From NCBI GenBank assembly GCA_030753675.1, contig JASMBU010000003.1:1-64000 (forward strand): DNA of 64,000 nucleotides, given 5' to 3'. Under the pieces are notes generated by a model that was not told the DNA's origin, ran no database searches, and worked only from the letters and a program-made list of their open reading frames with translations. This DNA comes from Methylococcales bacterium. Lineage in GTDB: Bacteria; Pseudomonadota; Gammaproteobacteria; Methylococcales; Methylomonadaceae. Below, piece by piece: positions 22,995 through 32,210 of this stretch. Every line of letters begins with the position of its first letter. Positions within the stretch are counted from its first letter, which is position 1. A program made the translations under genes and the position numbers.

Positions 22995-23739
22995 TCGAAA
23001 TGCTTTTAACTGCTGTCACAATATCTTTATTCGCTGGAGTTTGGGTGACTACAATCTTCTGAAACCCTAAACCCAATGCTTTTTTTCTAATTCTTTCACT
23101 AATAACCACCAATGGTTTTAATTTCAAAACCTTTTGAACATCGTCATCGACCATATCCAACAAATTTTCCAGCGCTTCATTACTCGTTATTGTAACAATA
23201 TCAACCGTATTTTCAATATCTAACCCTATCATAACCTGGTCAGATATTGGGGGTTTTATTCGTCGATAAACCTCGCAATAATCAACTTCAGCACCTAAAG
23301 ATCGCAAATGCTCCGCTAACCACTCCCGACCGCCTTGCCCTCTCACAATAAGGATTTTCTGCCCTGAAACCTGCCGTTCACTCAAAGCAGCCAACAAAGC
23401 TTCACTATTAAACCCTGACTCAGGAATAACATCAACCCCCATGCCGACAGCCTCTATTGCCTGAGCCGTTGCCAACCCGACAGCAGCTATGTTTGGCTTG
23501 CATAATATTTGTTGTGCTTGGGGGCAAACTGCCAAACTAAATTTAACCGCATTGGCACTGACAAAAACCAGCCAATCATAACCGGCTACTTTATCTAAGA
23601 AAAACGTATTCTTCGGCTGCTGTAATGCTTCAATCTCAATCACAGGTATTAGCCTAGACAAACACCCCGCTTGTGCTAACAAACGACAGAGCACCTCTGC
23701 CTGATTTTTCGGCCGGGTTACTAACACACAGACACTCAT
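22975..23739 (-). CDS. hemD: HemD, uroporphyrinogen-III synthase
   Basis: HemD cyclises hydroxymethylbilane with inversion of ring D to give uroporphyrinogen III. The protein is weakly conserved, as usual for this family. It begins VCVLVTRPKNQAEVLCRLL, has DWLVFVSANAVKF and a VVAVGLATAQAIEA-like middle segment, and ends in the typical VVISERIRKKALGLGF region. Position between hemC and hemX makes the call secure. ATG 23739 gives a family-like start with GAG seven bases upstream; ATG 23742 and TTG 23751 are alternatives. Confidence 0.9.
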   Translation of the reverse strand: MSVCVLVTRPKNQAEVLCRLLAQAGCLSRLIPVIEIEALQQPKNTFFLDKVAGYDWLVFVSANAVKFSLAVCPQAQQILCKPNIAAVGLATAQAIEAVGMGVDVIPESGFNSEALLAALSERQVSGQKILIVRGQGGREWLAEHLRSLGAEVDYCEVYRRIKPPISDQVMIGLDIENTVDIVTITSNEALENLLDMVDDDVQKVLKLKPLVVISERIRKKALGLGFQKIVVTQTPANKDIVTAVKSISNGEHCG

Positions 23740-23756
23740 CATCAAACTCAAAAATT

Positions 23757-24683
23757 CTATGAATAAACTGCTTGTAATATTTTCTTAGCGCCCTTTGCTA
23801 ACAATTCTTCAGCAATCTCGTAACCAATGGCTTTGGCCTGATGGACTTCGCCCTGACTTTGCGCACGTATAATTTTCTGACCATTCGGCATTCCAACCAA
23901 GCCCTGCATAAATAAGCCGCCATCTTGTAACTGAGCAAACCCAGCAATCGGCACTTGACAGCCACCCTCTAAACGCTCATTCATAGCGCGCTCTGCAAGG
24001 ACACATTGCTGTGTTTCATGATCATGCAACGCATTAATAACATCAGCAACACGGGCATCTTCTACACGGCACTCAATACCTAGGGCGCCTTGACCCACAG
24101 CCGGTAAACTAACCGAGGTAGGAATAATTTGCTTTATCCGATTAACCATCGCTAATCTTTTTAATCCAGCTGCAGCCAAAATAATAGCATCAAAGTCACC
24201 AGCATCTAGCTTAGCAAGCCGAGTATTAACATTACCACGTAACGGCAAAATATGACCCTTAGGAATTACCTGCAATATTTGTGACTGACGCCGTAGACTA
24301 GAGGTACCAATACGAGCATCTTCAGGCAATTCTTCTAAGCAATTATAACGATTCGAAACCAATGCGTCACAGGGTTCTTCACGCGCTAAGATAACCTTTA
24401 ACTCCAGCCCGTCAGGAAAATCAACGGGAACATCCTTCATCGAGTGAACAGCGATATCGGCCTGCCCAGCTAACAGCCCCTGTTCCAACTCTTTAACAAA
24501 CAAACCTTTCCCACCTATCTTTGCCAGTGGCGCATCAAGAATTTTATCCCCGCGCGTGGTCATTTTTACCAATTCAGTTTTCAGATCAGGGTGAATTTGT
24601 CGTAATTGTTCGGCAATGTAATTAGCTTGCCAAAGTGCCAAAGGGCTATTTCGTGTAGCAATCCTGATCAACTGGTTATTCAC
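23757..24683 (-). CDS. hemC: HemC, hydroxymethylbilane synthase (porphobilinogen deaminase)
   Basis: HemC polymerises four porphobilinogens on a dipyrromethane cofactor. The 308-residue protein shows [56 protein letters not shown] and the cofactor-binding cysteine in [13 protein letters not shown] (about residue 241). The start codon is GTG, with AAGGA nine bases upstream. It heads the minus-strand heme cluster and is divergent from argH across 211 bases that must hold both promoters. Confidence 0.95.
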   Translation of the reverse strand: MNNQLIRIATRNSPLALWQANYIAEQLRQIHPDLKTELVKMTTRGDKILDAPLAKIGGKGLFVKELEQGLLAGQADIAVHSMKDVPVDFPDGLELKVILAREEPCDALVSNRYNCLEELPEDARIGTSSLRRQSQILQVIPKGHILPLRGNVNTRLAKLDAGDFDAIILAAAGLKRLAMVNRIKQIIPTSVSLPAVGQGALGIECRVEDARVADVINALHDHETQQCVLAERAMNERLEGGCQVPIAGFAQLQDGGLFMQGLVGMPNGQKIIRAQSQGEVHQAKAIGYEIAEELLAKGAKKILQAVYS

Positions 24684-24894
24684 TGAATAAGGTCCTTAAT
24701 TTGAGAGCATTAACGGCTATTGTACCTTTATTTTACAAACACAAAAATTAGTAAATTAATCCTCATACCTTACTTATAGCGACTAGTGGTGTACTTTTCA
24801 CCGCTCCATCAACACCTCCAGACACCCCATAAAGATAAAAAAACTGTATCATAGGGGCTTGAGTTCTTAATACCTTTTACGTTATTACCTGAAT

Positions 24895-26280
24895 ATGACT
24901 ACATCAAACAAAGATAAACTCTGGGGCGGCCGTTTCACACAAGCGACAGATAGCTTCGTTGAAGCTTTTACCGCTTCGGTTAATTTTGACCAACGCATGG
25001 CCGCACATGACATTCAAGGCTCTATCGCGCATGCTAAAATGCTTCACAAAATAGGCATCCTAACCGACCTTGAACTTGACAGTATTCTTACAGGTCTCGA
25101 AGAAATTCTAATTGACATCAATAATGGTGATTTCAACTGGTCAGTCGCGTTAGAAGACGTCCACATGAACATTGAAGCCCAGCTCACAACAGCGATTGGT
25201 CCTGCTGGCAAAAAACTTCATACGGGTCGTTCACGAAACGATCAGGTTGCCACAGACATACGTCTTTATCTACGCGAAGAAATCAGTCATATTTGCGCTG
25301 AACTACATCGCCTTAAAACAGGCTTATTAAATCTAGCCGAACAAGAACACGACACCATCATGCCTGGGTTCACTCATCTTCAAGTCGCCCAACCCATCAC
25401 TTTTGGCCACCACTTAATGGCCTGGTTTGAAATGCTCAAACGCGACCAAGAAAGAATGCAGGACTGCCTGAAAAGAATCAATATCATGCCCCTTGGTTCT
25501 GCTGCACTTGCAGGCACCAGCTACCCGATTGACCGATTCATGACTGCTGAACTTCTCGGTTTCGACCGACCTTCTGATAACTCACTGGATTCTGTTAGTG
25601 ATCGTGATTTTGCCATCGAATTTTCATCTGCGGCCAGCCTTATCATGATGCACCTGTCCCGATTCTCTGAAGAATTAGTTTTATGGGCTAGCACTCAATT
25701 TGACTTTATTGACATTCCAGATACTTTTTGTACCGGCTCATCAATCATGCCACAAAAGAAGAACCCTGATGTCCCCGAATTAGTTCGAGGCAAAACCGGT
25801 CGTGTTAGTGGCAATTTAATTGCCCTACTGATGCTAATGAAGGGTCAACCCTTAGCCTATAACAAAGACAACCAGGAAGATAAAGAGCCTTTATTTGACT
25901 CAGCAGATACCGTTGTTAATTCCTTACGCGCGTTTGCAGATATGATGCCTCACGTTAAAGCAAAGCGCCAAAACATGTATCAAGCGGCTAAACAAGGCTT
26001 CTCAACAGCCACTGATTTAGCTGACTATCTGGTTGGCAAAAACATCCCGTTCCGAGACGCCCACGAGATAGTGGGTCTCGCCGTTCGACTCGGTATTGAA
26101 ACCCATCGCGACCTCTCAGAACTTACGCTCACAGAATTACAACAATTTTCTGGTGAAATAGATAACGAGGTTTTCAACATCCTGACCTTGGAAGGCTCCG
26201 TAGCCGCTCGAAATCATATCGGTGGCACCGCCCCTGACACCGTTAAAAAAGCAATTAAAAACGCTAGAAAGCAAATGTAA
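24895..26280 (+). CDS. argH: ArgH, argininosuccinate lyase
   Basis: ArgH cleaves argininosuccinate to arginine and fumarate, the last step of arginine synthesis. The 461-residue protein has LWGGRF at the N terminus, [31 protein letters not shown] and the superfamily signature [11 protein letters not shown] at about residue 281-291, including the catalytic serine. The divergent argH/hemC arrangement is common in Pseudomonas-like gammaproteobacteria. Confidence 0.96.
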   Translation: MTTSNKDKLWGGRFTQATDSFVEAFTASVNFDQRMAAHDIQGSIAHAKMLHKIGILTDLELDSILTGLEEILIDINNGDFNWSVALEDVHMNIEAQLTTAIGPAGKKLHTGRSRNDQVATDIRLYLREEISHICAELHRLKTGLLNLAEQEHDTIMPGFTHLQVAQPITFGHHLMAWFEMLKRDQERMQDCLKRINIMPLGSAALAGTSYPIDRFMTAELLGFDRPSDNSLDSVSDRDFAIEFSSAASLIMMHLSRFSEELVLWASTQFDFIDIPDTFCTGSSIMPQKKNPDVPELVRGKTGRVSGNLIALLMLMKGQPLAYNKDNQEDKEPLFDSADTVVNSLRAFADMMPHVKAKRQNMYQAAKQGFSTATDLADYLVGKNIPFRDAHEIVGLAVRLGIETHRDLSELTLTELQQFSGEIDNEVFNILTLEGSVAARNHIGGTAPDTVKKAIKNARKQM

Positions 26281-26300
26281 CGCCCCTAATCGCCGTATTT

Positions 26301-26328
26301 CATCCACCTTACAAACGGAAGGTGGATG
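26301..26328. terminator. Hairpin between convergent argH and the TRAP binding protein gene
   Basis: A perfect 10-bp inverted repeat CATCCACCTT / AAGGTGGATG with an 8-base loop starts 21 bases after the argH stop. T-runs are short on both strands, so termination strength is uncertain, but the position between two convergent genes fits a shared terminator. Confidence 0.55.
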
Positions 26329-26330
26329 AT

Positions 26331-27401
26331 TTATAACGCTCTCGCTCTCAAAAAGGCCCGCTCGGACAATTCATGCCAAGCGCTAACTTGTTCCTTAAAA
26401 CCCATCACTGAATCATACACGCGTCGGGCCATCGCATCGCTATCAGCTAACTCAGCAACAACATCATCAGAAAGCACCAACAACTTTTTAAGCACATCAT
26501 CTGGCAAAGCCATGACCTTGACTCCATGTTTATCAACGAGTGTTTTTAGCGCCTGGTTATTACGCGCCGTATACTCTGATAACATATCTAAATTAGCAGC
26601 TTTACAAGCAACCAAAACAATTTCCTGCAAATCCTTAGGTAAAGAATTAAATGCCTCCTCATTAATGAGACACTCCATTGTTGATCCGGGTTCATGCCAG
26701 CCTGGGTAATAATAATATTTTGCCACCTTGTGCAACCCAAAAGCCAGATCGTTATAAGGACCCACCCACTCCGTGGCATCCAAGGTCCCTGTTTGCAATG
26801 CTGTAAATAACTCCCCTCCTGGAATATTAACCGTCGTACCGCCAGCTCGTCTCAACACCTCTCCACCCAAGCCCGGAATACGCATTTTTAAACCACTAAG
26901 ATCTTCAAATGAATTTATTTCTCGATTAAACCAGCCTGCCATCTGGACACCTGAATTCCCAGTCGCCGCAGGAATAATACCAAAAGGTTGATATAACTCA
27001 CGCCACAACTCCATTCCACCGCCATAATACAACCAACTATTCATTTCTTGAGCCGTTAGCCCAAAAGGCACTGCCGAAAAGAACTGTGTTGTTGCCGATT
27101 TACCTTTCCAGTAATACGCTCCAGAATGGCCCAACTCCGCAACCCCTTTAGAAACCGCATCAAAAACCTCAAAGGCAGGCACTAATTCTTTAGCACCATA
27201 AACCTTAATTTTAATTCGGCCCCCACTCATGGTGTTGATCATCTGAGCCAACAAATTTGCATTCGTCCCCAGCCCCGGGAAATTCTTAGGCCAAGCTGTG
27301 ACCATTTTCCAACGAAATTCAGCCTTAGCATTAGTCACTGTTGGCATAGCAGCCAATAAAGGGCTAGCCCCGACTGCGACCATAAAGCTTCTTCTTTTCA
27401 T
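26331..27401 (-). CDS. TRAP-transporter type periplasmic solute-binding protein (DctP/TakP family), no permease nearby
   Basis: This protein binds a small anionic solute in the periplasm for a TRAP transporter. It starts with a twin-arginine-like signal (KRRSFMVAVGAS, cleavage near AKA). The mature part shows the family landmarks FRWKMVTAWPKNFPG, AVSKGVAELGHSGAYYW, LKMRIPGLGGEVLRRAGG and FTALQTGTLDATEWVGPYND. That last block resembles the keto-acid binding TakP branch, so a carboxylate ligand is likely but unproven. ATG 27401 has GGTGAG just upstream; TTG 27404 is less likely. The membrane subunits DctQ and DctM are not in the window. Confidence 0.88.
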   Translation of the reverse strand: MKRRSFMVAVGASPLLAAMPTVTNAKAEFRWKMVTAWPKNFPGLGTNANLLAQMINTMSGGRIKIKVYGAKELVPAFEVFDAVSKGVAELGHSGAYYWKGKSATTQFFSAVPFGLTAQEMNSWLYYGGGMELWRELYQPFGIIPAATGNSGVQMAGWFNREINSFEDLSGLKMRIPGLGGEVLRRAGGTTVNIPGGELFTALQTGTLDATEWVGPYNDLAFGLHKVAKYYYYPGWHEPGSTMECLINEEAFNSLPKDLQEIVLVACKAANLDMLSEYTARNNQALKTLVDKHGVKVMALPDDVLKKLLVLSDDVVAELADSDAMARRVYDSVMGFKEQVSAWHELSERAFLRARAL

Positions 27402-27720
27402 CAACTCACCTTGTCTCTTGTCTCAAACATAAACAGCCTTTATTCAAAAGGATAAAATAGAATCCACGAGATTACCAACCCTATTACGCGTGGCCACCCT
27501 TAAAAAATACTTTCTTCAAGCTCATTAAAGTTTTCTTCGATGCAAAATTTTCAGTATTTTGTCATCTTCCTGTCACAATACCCTCGTATCCTAAATGGAC
27601 TTTATAACCAAAACCCTTTATAATTTGGGGGTTTATAAGAACGCATTCAATCTTAAGCCTTAGTGAATAACCACAAGGCTTCAGCAGGAAATTTCTAACA
27701 ATTACGCAGGAGAGACATCA
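27402..27720. promoter_or_regulatory. 319-base intergenic region with candidate gap promoter
   Basis: This is the only gene-free stretch above 300 bases. On the plus strand TGGACT (27596-27601), a 17-base spacer and TATAAT (27619-27624) make a good sigma-70 promoter about 95 bases before gap. The -10 box sits in the loop of an AAACCC...GGGTTT inverted repeat (27611-27634), which could be an operator or an initial RNA hairpin. GCAGGAGAGAC at 27706-27716 is the gap ribosome binding site. No open frame of note and no RNA gene is visible in the remainder. Confidence 0.5.
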
Positions 27721-28734
27721 ATGGCAATTAAAGTTGCAATTAACGGTTATGGCCGTATTGGACGAAACATTTTACGCGCACTTTACGAATCAAACCGGAC
27801 CAACGACATTCAAATTGTTGCAATCAACGACTTAGGCGACGCAAACACAAACGCTCATCTTACTCAATATGATACTGCGCATGGAAAATTCCCAGGTGAA
27901 GTAACTGTTGACGGTGACGCTATGGTTGTTAATGGCGATCGCATCAAAGTTTTTGCTGAAAGAGACCCTTCTAAACTTCCTTGGGGAGAATTAGGCATTG
28001 ATGTTGTTCATGAGTCAACCGGTTTTTTTGCTAGCAAAGAGAAAGCTTCTGCGCATATTGCTGCCGGTGCTAAAAAAGTTATCATTTCCGCACCCGGCGG
28101 TAACGATGTCGATGCAACTATTGTTTACGGCGTCAATGACAACACTTTAACCGCTTCAGATACCATCATTTCTAATGCCTCTTGTACAACAAATTGTTTA
28201 GCGCCTTTAGTTAAACCACTGTTTGACACATTAGGGTTTGATCACGGTTTAATGACCACAATCCATTCCTACACTAACGATCAAGTTTTGACCGATGTTT
28301 TTCACCCCGACTTACGTCGCGCAAGATCGGCAACGCAATCGATGATCCCAACTAAAACTGGGGCTGCTGCAGCTGTTGGCTTAGTGTTACCTGAATTAGC
28401 TGGAAAACTTGACGGTTTCGCTATGCGCGTTCCCACTATCAATGTTTCTGTTGTTGATTTAACCTTCCAAGCCTCAAGAGAAACAACCAAAGAAGAAGTG
28501 GATGCTATCTTAAAAACAGCTTCTGAAACTTCGCTAAAAGGTATTTTAGAATTCAATGACAAACCACTGGTTTCTATTGATTTCAACCATAACCCAGCTT
28601 CTTCTATTTACGAGTCTTCACTGACAAAAGTACTAGAAGGTAACTTTGTTAAAGTTCTTTCATGGTATGACAATGAGTGGGGATTCTCTAACAGAATGCT
28701 TGATACCACTATTGCACTATACAACGCTAAATAA
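27721..28734 (+). CDS. gap: Glyceraldehyde-3-phosphate dehydrogenase, type I
   Basis: This 337-residue enzyme oxidatively phosphorylates glyceraldehyde 3-phosphate to 1,3-bisphosphoglycerate. It carries the NAD-binding [13 protein letters not shown] at 8-20, the catalytic [12 protein letters not shown] with Cys at about 155, the histidine in TIHSYTNDQ, and the C-terminal [13 protein letters not shown]. It is followed after 21 bases by pyk; no phosphoglycerate kinase gene, often found between them in related clusters, is present. Confidence 0.96.
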   Translation: MAIKVAINGYGRIGRNILRALYESNRTNDIQIVAINDLGDANTNAHLTQYDTAHGKFPGEVTVDGDAMVVNGDRIKVFAERDPSKLPWGELGIDVVHESTGFFASKEKASAHIAAGAKKVIISAPGGNDVDATIVYGVNDNTLTASDTIISNASCTTNCLAPLVKPLFDTLGFDHGLMTTIHSYTNDQVLTDVFHPDLRRARSATQSMIPTKTGAAAAVGLVLPELAGKLDGFAMRVPTINVSVVDLTFQASRETTKEEVDAILKTASETSLKGILEFNDKPLVSIDFNHNPASSIYESSLTKVLEGNFVKVLSWYDNEWGFSNRMLDTTIALYNAK

Positions 28735-28755
28735 TTTAACTTAGGCTCTTAGTTC

Positions 28756-30186
28756 ATGAAAAATCTTAGACGCACGAAAATACTGGCCACGCTAGGTCCT
28801 GCAACCGATGCACCAGGCGTCCTTGAAGGAATGTTTGAAGCCGGGCTCGATGTTGTCCGACTCAACTTCTCTCACGGCGATGCTGAGACTCAAATTGAGC
28901 GTGCTAACGCTGTCCGCAGCATTAGCGCACAGACTGGTCGACATGTTGGCATTCTTGTAGACTTACAAGGCCCTAAAATTCGTATTGAACGCTTCAAGGA
29001 TAACAAAGTTATTCTTGAAGAGGGCCAATCGTTTTCTTTAGATATTAACCTTGATGGCAATGCTGGTGATGAAACACAAGTCGGTATTTCTTACAAACCG
29101 TTAGCGCAAGACGTCAATCCTGGTGACCGCCTACTTTTAGATGATGGCCGTGTTGTTATGGACGTTGTCAACGTCGTCAATATGCGTGTTAATTGTACCG
29201 TTATTGTAGGGGGAGACTTATCCAACAATAAAGGGATTAATTTACAAGGTGGCGGTTTATCTGCAGCAGCACTAACCGATAAAGATAAAGCTGACATCCT
29301 AACTGCAGCGAAAATTAATGCTGATTACGTTGCCGTATCTTTCCCACGCACGGCTGACGACATTCATGAGGCAAGAATGCTTCTAAATCGCGCTGGCTCT
29401 AGCGCTGGTATTGTCGCAAAAATTGAACGCGCTGAAGCACTAGATGTCATTGATGAAATCATCATAGCCTCTGATGCCATTATGGTAGCCCGCGGAGACT
29501 TAGGTGTTGAAATTGGCGATGCCAACTTACCACCGGTTCAAAAAGACCTGATTAAAAGAGCACGCGCATTAGATAAAGTTGCGATCACTGCAACACAAAT
29601 GATGGAATCGATGATTACAAACCCAATCCCAACACGTGCCGAGGTCTTTGATGTTGCTAATGCTGTTGTCGATGGCACTGATGTTATTATGCTTTCAGCA
29701 GAAACCGCTGCAGGCAAATACCCTGTTAAAGCTATTCAAGCGATGGACCGTGTCTGTCTTGAAACTGAAAAGCAAGCCAATGTAAGACTCTCGAACCACC
29801 GGGTTGAATCACAATTTGATCGATCTGATGAAGCCATTGCTATGTCTGCTATGTATCTAGCCAACCATGCTAACTGCAAAGCGATTGTATCACTGACCTG
29901 CACCGGATCAACACCGTTGTGGATGTCTCGAATTAGTTCTGGAATACCTATTTTCGCCTTTACCCACGATGCTAAAACTGCAAGTAAAGTAACCTTATAT
30001 CGAGGCGTTTTTCCTTTTCTATTTGAAGACAATTCACCTGATCAAGAAACACGTTACCAAGCAATTTTTAATATTTTGAAAAGTCGTCACCAAGCGGAGA
30101 CCGGAGACAATATTATTATTACGCATGGGGACTTCCATCGCGTAGAAGGTGGTACAAATACCCTTCAGATTGTTAACGTTAAATAA
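28756..30186 (+). CDS. pyk: Pyruvate kinase
   Basis: Pyruvate kinase converts phosphoenolpyruvate and ADP to pyruvate and ATP. The 476-residue protein has the N-terminal RRTKILATLGPATDAP, the NFSHG loop, LVDLQGPKIRIERF, the active-site signature region VAKIERAEALDVIDEII, MVARGDLGVEIG, ATQMMESMI and DGTDVIMLSAETAAGKYP. Domain order (A, B, A, C) and length are standard. It shares the gap transcript; a hairpin terminator lies just beyond. Confidence 0.96.
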   Translation: MKNLRRTKILATLGPATDAPGVLEGMFEAGLDVVRLNFSHGDAETQIERANAVRSISAQTGRHVGILVDLQGPKIRIERFKDNKVILEEGQSFSLDINLDGNAGDETQVGISYKPLAQDVNPGDRLLLDDGRVVMDVVNVVNMRVNCTVIVGGDLSNNKGINLQGGGLSAAALTDKDKADILTAAKINADYVAVSFPRTADDIHEARMLLNRAGSSAGIVAKIERAEALDVIDEIIIASDAIMVARGDLGVEIGDANLPPVQKDLIKRARALDKVAITATQMMESMITNPIPTRAEVFDVANAVVDGTDVIMLSAETAAGKYPVKAIQAMDRVCLETEKQANVRLSNHRVESQFDRSDEAIAMSAMYLANHANCKAIVSLTCTGSTPLWMSRISSGIPIFAFTHDAKTASKVTLYRGVFPFLFEDNSPDQETRYQAIFNILKSRHQAETGDNIIITHGDFHRVEGGTNTLQIVNVK

Positions 30187-30196
30187 CACTAAGAGC

Positions 30197-30228
30197 ACTT
30201 ACTCCTTGCATCAGCTCGGAGTAAGTTT
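30197..30228. terminator. Terminator hairpin after pyk
   Basis: ACTTACTCC (30197-30205) pairs with GGAGTAAGT (30218-30226) around a 12-base loop, followed by a short TTT. It lies between the convergent ends of pyk and dnaQ and may serve both. Confidence 0.65.
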
Positions 30229-30943
30229 AATGCCTCTTATCCTGTAACCATAAGCAAACCCCATCACTCTCAGCCGCAATCGCTTTTAAGCGCGCCTCAT
30301 GCAAGACTTGCTCTTCAGGAGTACAAAAAACAACGGGCAATGGCTTTCTATCTTTCAAAATCTGACTGACTAGCGAACCAACAGCACTCTCTTTTCCCCC
30401 TCCCTCATCATCCAATAAGGAAGACTGCCCACCCGTCATCATCAAAAAGACTTCTGCTAAAATTTCCGCATCTAACAAAGCCCCGTGAAGCGTGCGATGA
30501 CTGTTATTAATCGCATATCGTTTACAAAGAGCATCCAAACTATTACGCTGCCCAGGATGTTTTTTTCTGGCATAGACTAGGGTGTCCAATACCGTACAGT
30601 GCGCCTCTAAAGCACCTGAAGCATAATCCATACGGGCTAATTCTGTTTCAATAAAACCGATATCAAAAGGCGCATTATGAATAATTAATTCAGCCCCTCG
30701 AACAAAATCCATAAACTCATCGGCAATATCTTCGAATCGCTGTTTATCTTGAAGGAATTCATTAGTTAGACCGTGCACTTCTATAGCCCCTTGGTCAATC
30801 AATCGATCAGGGTTCAAATAGACTTGATACTGACGACCTGTAACTCGCCGATCAAGCAACTCAATACAGCCAATCTCAATGATCCTATGACCCTCAGCGA
30901 CTGAAATACCCGTGGTTTCTGTATCTAGAACGACCTGCCTCAT
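30227..30943 (-). CDS. dnaQ: DnaQ, DNA polymerase III epsilon subunit (proofreading exonuclease)
   Basis: Epsilon is the 3'-5' proofreading exonuclease of the replicative polymerase. The 238-residue protein has Exo I LDTETTG at 6-12 (Asp7, Glu9), Exo II IHNAPFDIGF near 90-99, Exo III HRTLHGALLDAEILAEVF near 150-167, and a C-terminal tail that in homologues binds the alpha subunit. It lies 7 bases downstream of rnhA on the same strand, the common gammaproteobacterial pairing. Confidence 0.95.
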   Translation of the reverse strand: MRQVVLDTETTGISVAEGHRIIEIGCIELLDRRVTGRQYQVYLNPDRLIDQGAIEVHGLTNEFLQDKQRFEDIADEFMDFVRGAELIIHNAPFDIGFIETELARMDYASGALEAHCTVLDTLVYARKKHPGQRNSLDALCKRYAINNSHRTLHGALLDAEILAEVFLMMTGGQSSLLDDEGGGKESAVGSLVSQILKDRKPLPVVFCTPEEQVLHEARLKAIAAESDGVCLWLQDKRH

Positions 30944-30950
30944 AAAATAA

Positions 30951-31400
30951 TCACGCTAATGAATCTATGCCATCATTAGCTAATCGGTCCGCATGCTCAT
31001 TACCTGAATTACCAGAATGACCTTTCACCCAGATCCAATTGATATCATGTCCGCTCATAGCTTGATCCAGTCGACGCCATAAATCTACATTTTTAACCGG
31101 TTTTCTAGCCGCTGTCAGCCAGTTCCGTTTTTTCCAGTTAAAAATCCACTCGGTAATACCTTTTAAAACATATTTCGAATCAATATTTAAATTCACTTTA
31201 CTGGAATGCTTTAGACTTTCTAAGGCCATAATAGCCCCCATTAACTCCATACGGTTATTAGTGGTCTCAATCTCTCCCCCGAACAATTCCTTGGTATATC
31301 CATCATATTGCATGACAACACCCCAACCACCTGGCCCTGGATTTCCACGACAGGCCCCGTCTGTATAGATTTCAACCACGGTTATCTTTTTTTCATTCAT
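30951..31400 (-). CDS. rnhA: RnhA, ribonuclease HI
   Basis: RNase HI cleaves RNA in RNA-DNA hybrids. The 149-residue protein has the four acidic active-site residues in [16 protein letters not shown] (Asp14), [19 protein letters not shown] and NEHADRLAN, plus the basic handle [12 protein letters not shown]-like segment and the histidine in [13 protein letters not shown]. The length is close to E. coli RnhA. It is transcribed with dnaQ. Confidence 0.95.
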   Translation of the reverse strand: MNEKKITVVEIYTDGACRGNPGPGGWGVVMQYDGYTKELFGGEIETTNNRMELMGAIMALESLKHSSKVNLNIDSKYVLKGITEWIFNWKKRNWLTAARKPVKNVDLWRRLDQAMSGHDINWIWVKGHSGNSGNEHADRLANDGIDSLA

Positions 31401-31440
31401 TAATAAAAGCTCTACAAATAATAATTAACACAATGAACTG

Positions 31441-32124
31441 TTAAATAGGTTTAATAACAGGAAAGCCTAGATATAGATCTAAAGCGTCTAGTTTGATGAT
31501 ATTATCACAACGTTTAATCCCCCTTAGAGCATAAGCGGTTATAAAATAAGACTCTGCTCTTCGCCGGTATTCTTGAGGAACCTGATAGTGTTTCCGACAA
31601 TCAAAACCTGCAACTGTTTCTACCTCATAATCAAGCGATAAGAGCCGATGACTAAATTGTGCTCGACTCAATGCATGATTAGGTAATGATATTTTATTAA
31701 GTGTTTTGGCCAGAGAATAATCAGATGCAAACCAACTCCAAGGATTAAAACCAATAATAATAACCTCCCCTTCAGGCTTTAGCACCCTGTCAACCTCATC
31801 TAAAACAGCTTGAAAATCATCTGCAAACTCTAAAAAATGAGGCAGGATAACAAAATCAATCGATTCGGTTTCAAAAGGCAACAAATAGGACTGCCCCACA
31901 ATATAAGAACAAGGTACCAGATAATGCAAAGAGGAATCTAAAATAAAAGTACTCTGAGCACAGTAATCATTCAAAAAATCTCTTTCCCAACCTAAAAAAC
32001 CGATTTGCAATAAACATTGCTTACTCGTTACTGAAAGATTGTATCGCAAGAATAAAGACTCATTATGTCGTAACACTTTGCCTTGAGGGGTCTTAAACCA
32101 CTTGTAAAGAAGATCTCTAGTCAC
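31441..32124 (-). CDS. SAM-dependent methyltransferase-like protein (YafS type)
   Basis: The 227-residue protein is a class I methyltransferase of the type found between gloB and rnhA in gammaproteobacteria. Visible landmarks are LPFETESIDFVILPHFLEF, VLDEVDRVLKPEGEVIIIGFNPWSWF. The glycine-rich SAM loop is weak (LLQIGFLGWERDF), as in other YafS proteins, so activity is uncertain. The start is GTG 32124. The target is unknown. gloB, a frequent neighbour, is absent. Confidence 0.8.
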   Translation of the reverse strand: MTRDLLYKWFKTPQGKVLRHNESLFLRYNLSVTSKQCLLQIGFLGWERDFLNDYCAQSTFILDSSLHYLVPCSYIVGQSYLLPFETESIDFVILPHFLEFADDFQAVLDEVDRVLKPEGEVIIIGFNPWSWFASDYSLAKTLNKISLPNHALSRAQFSHRLLSLDYEVETVAGFDCRKHYQVPQEYRRRAESYFITAYALRGIKRCDNIIKLDALDLYLGFPVIKPI

Positions 32125-32210
32125 AATATTATTAAATAAAAAATCAATTAATAAATGAGTTAAAATACACTAATTCTTTTGTGCATTATATTGCCTTATT
32201 GTCCAAATAA

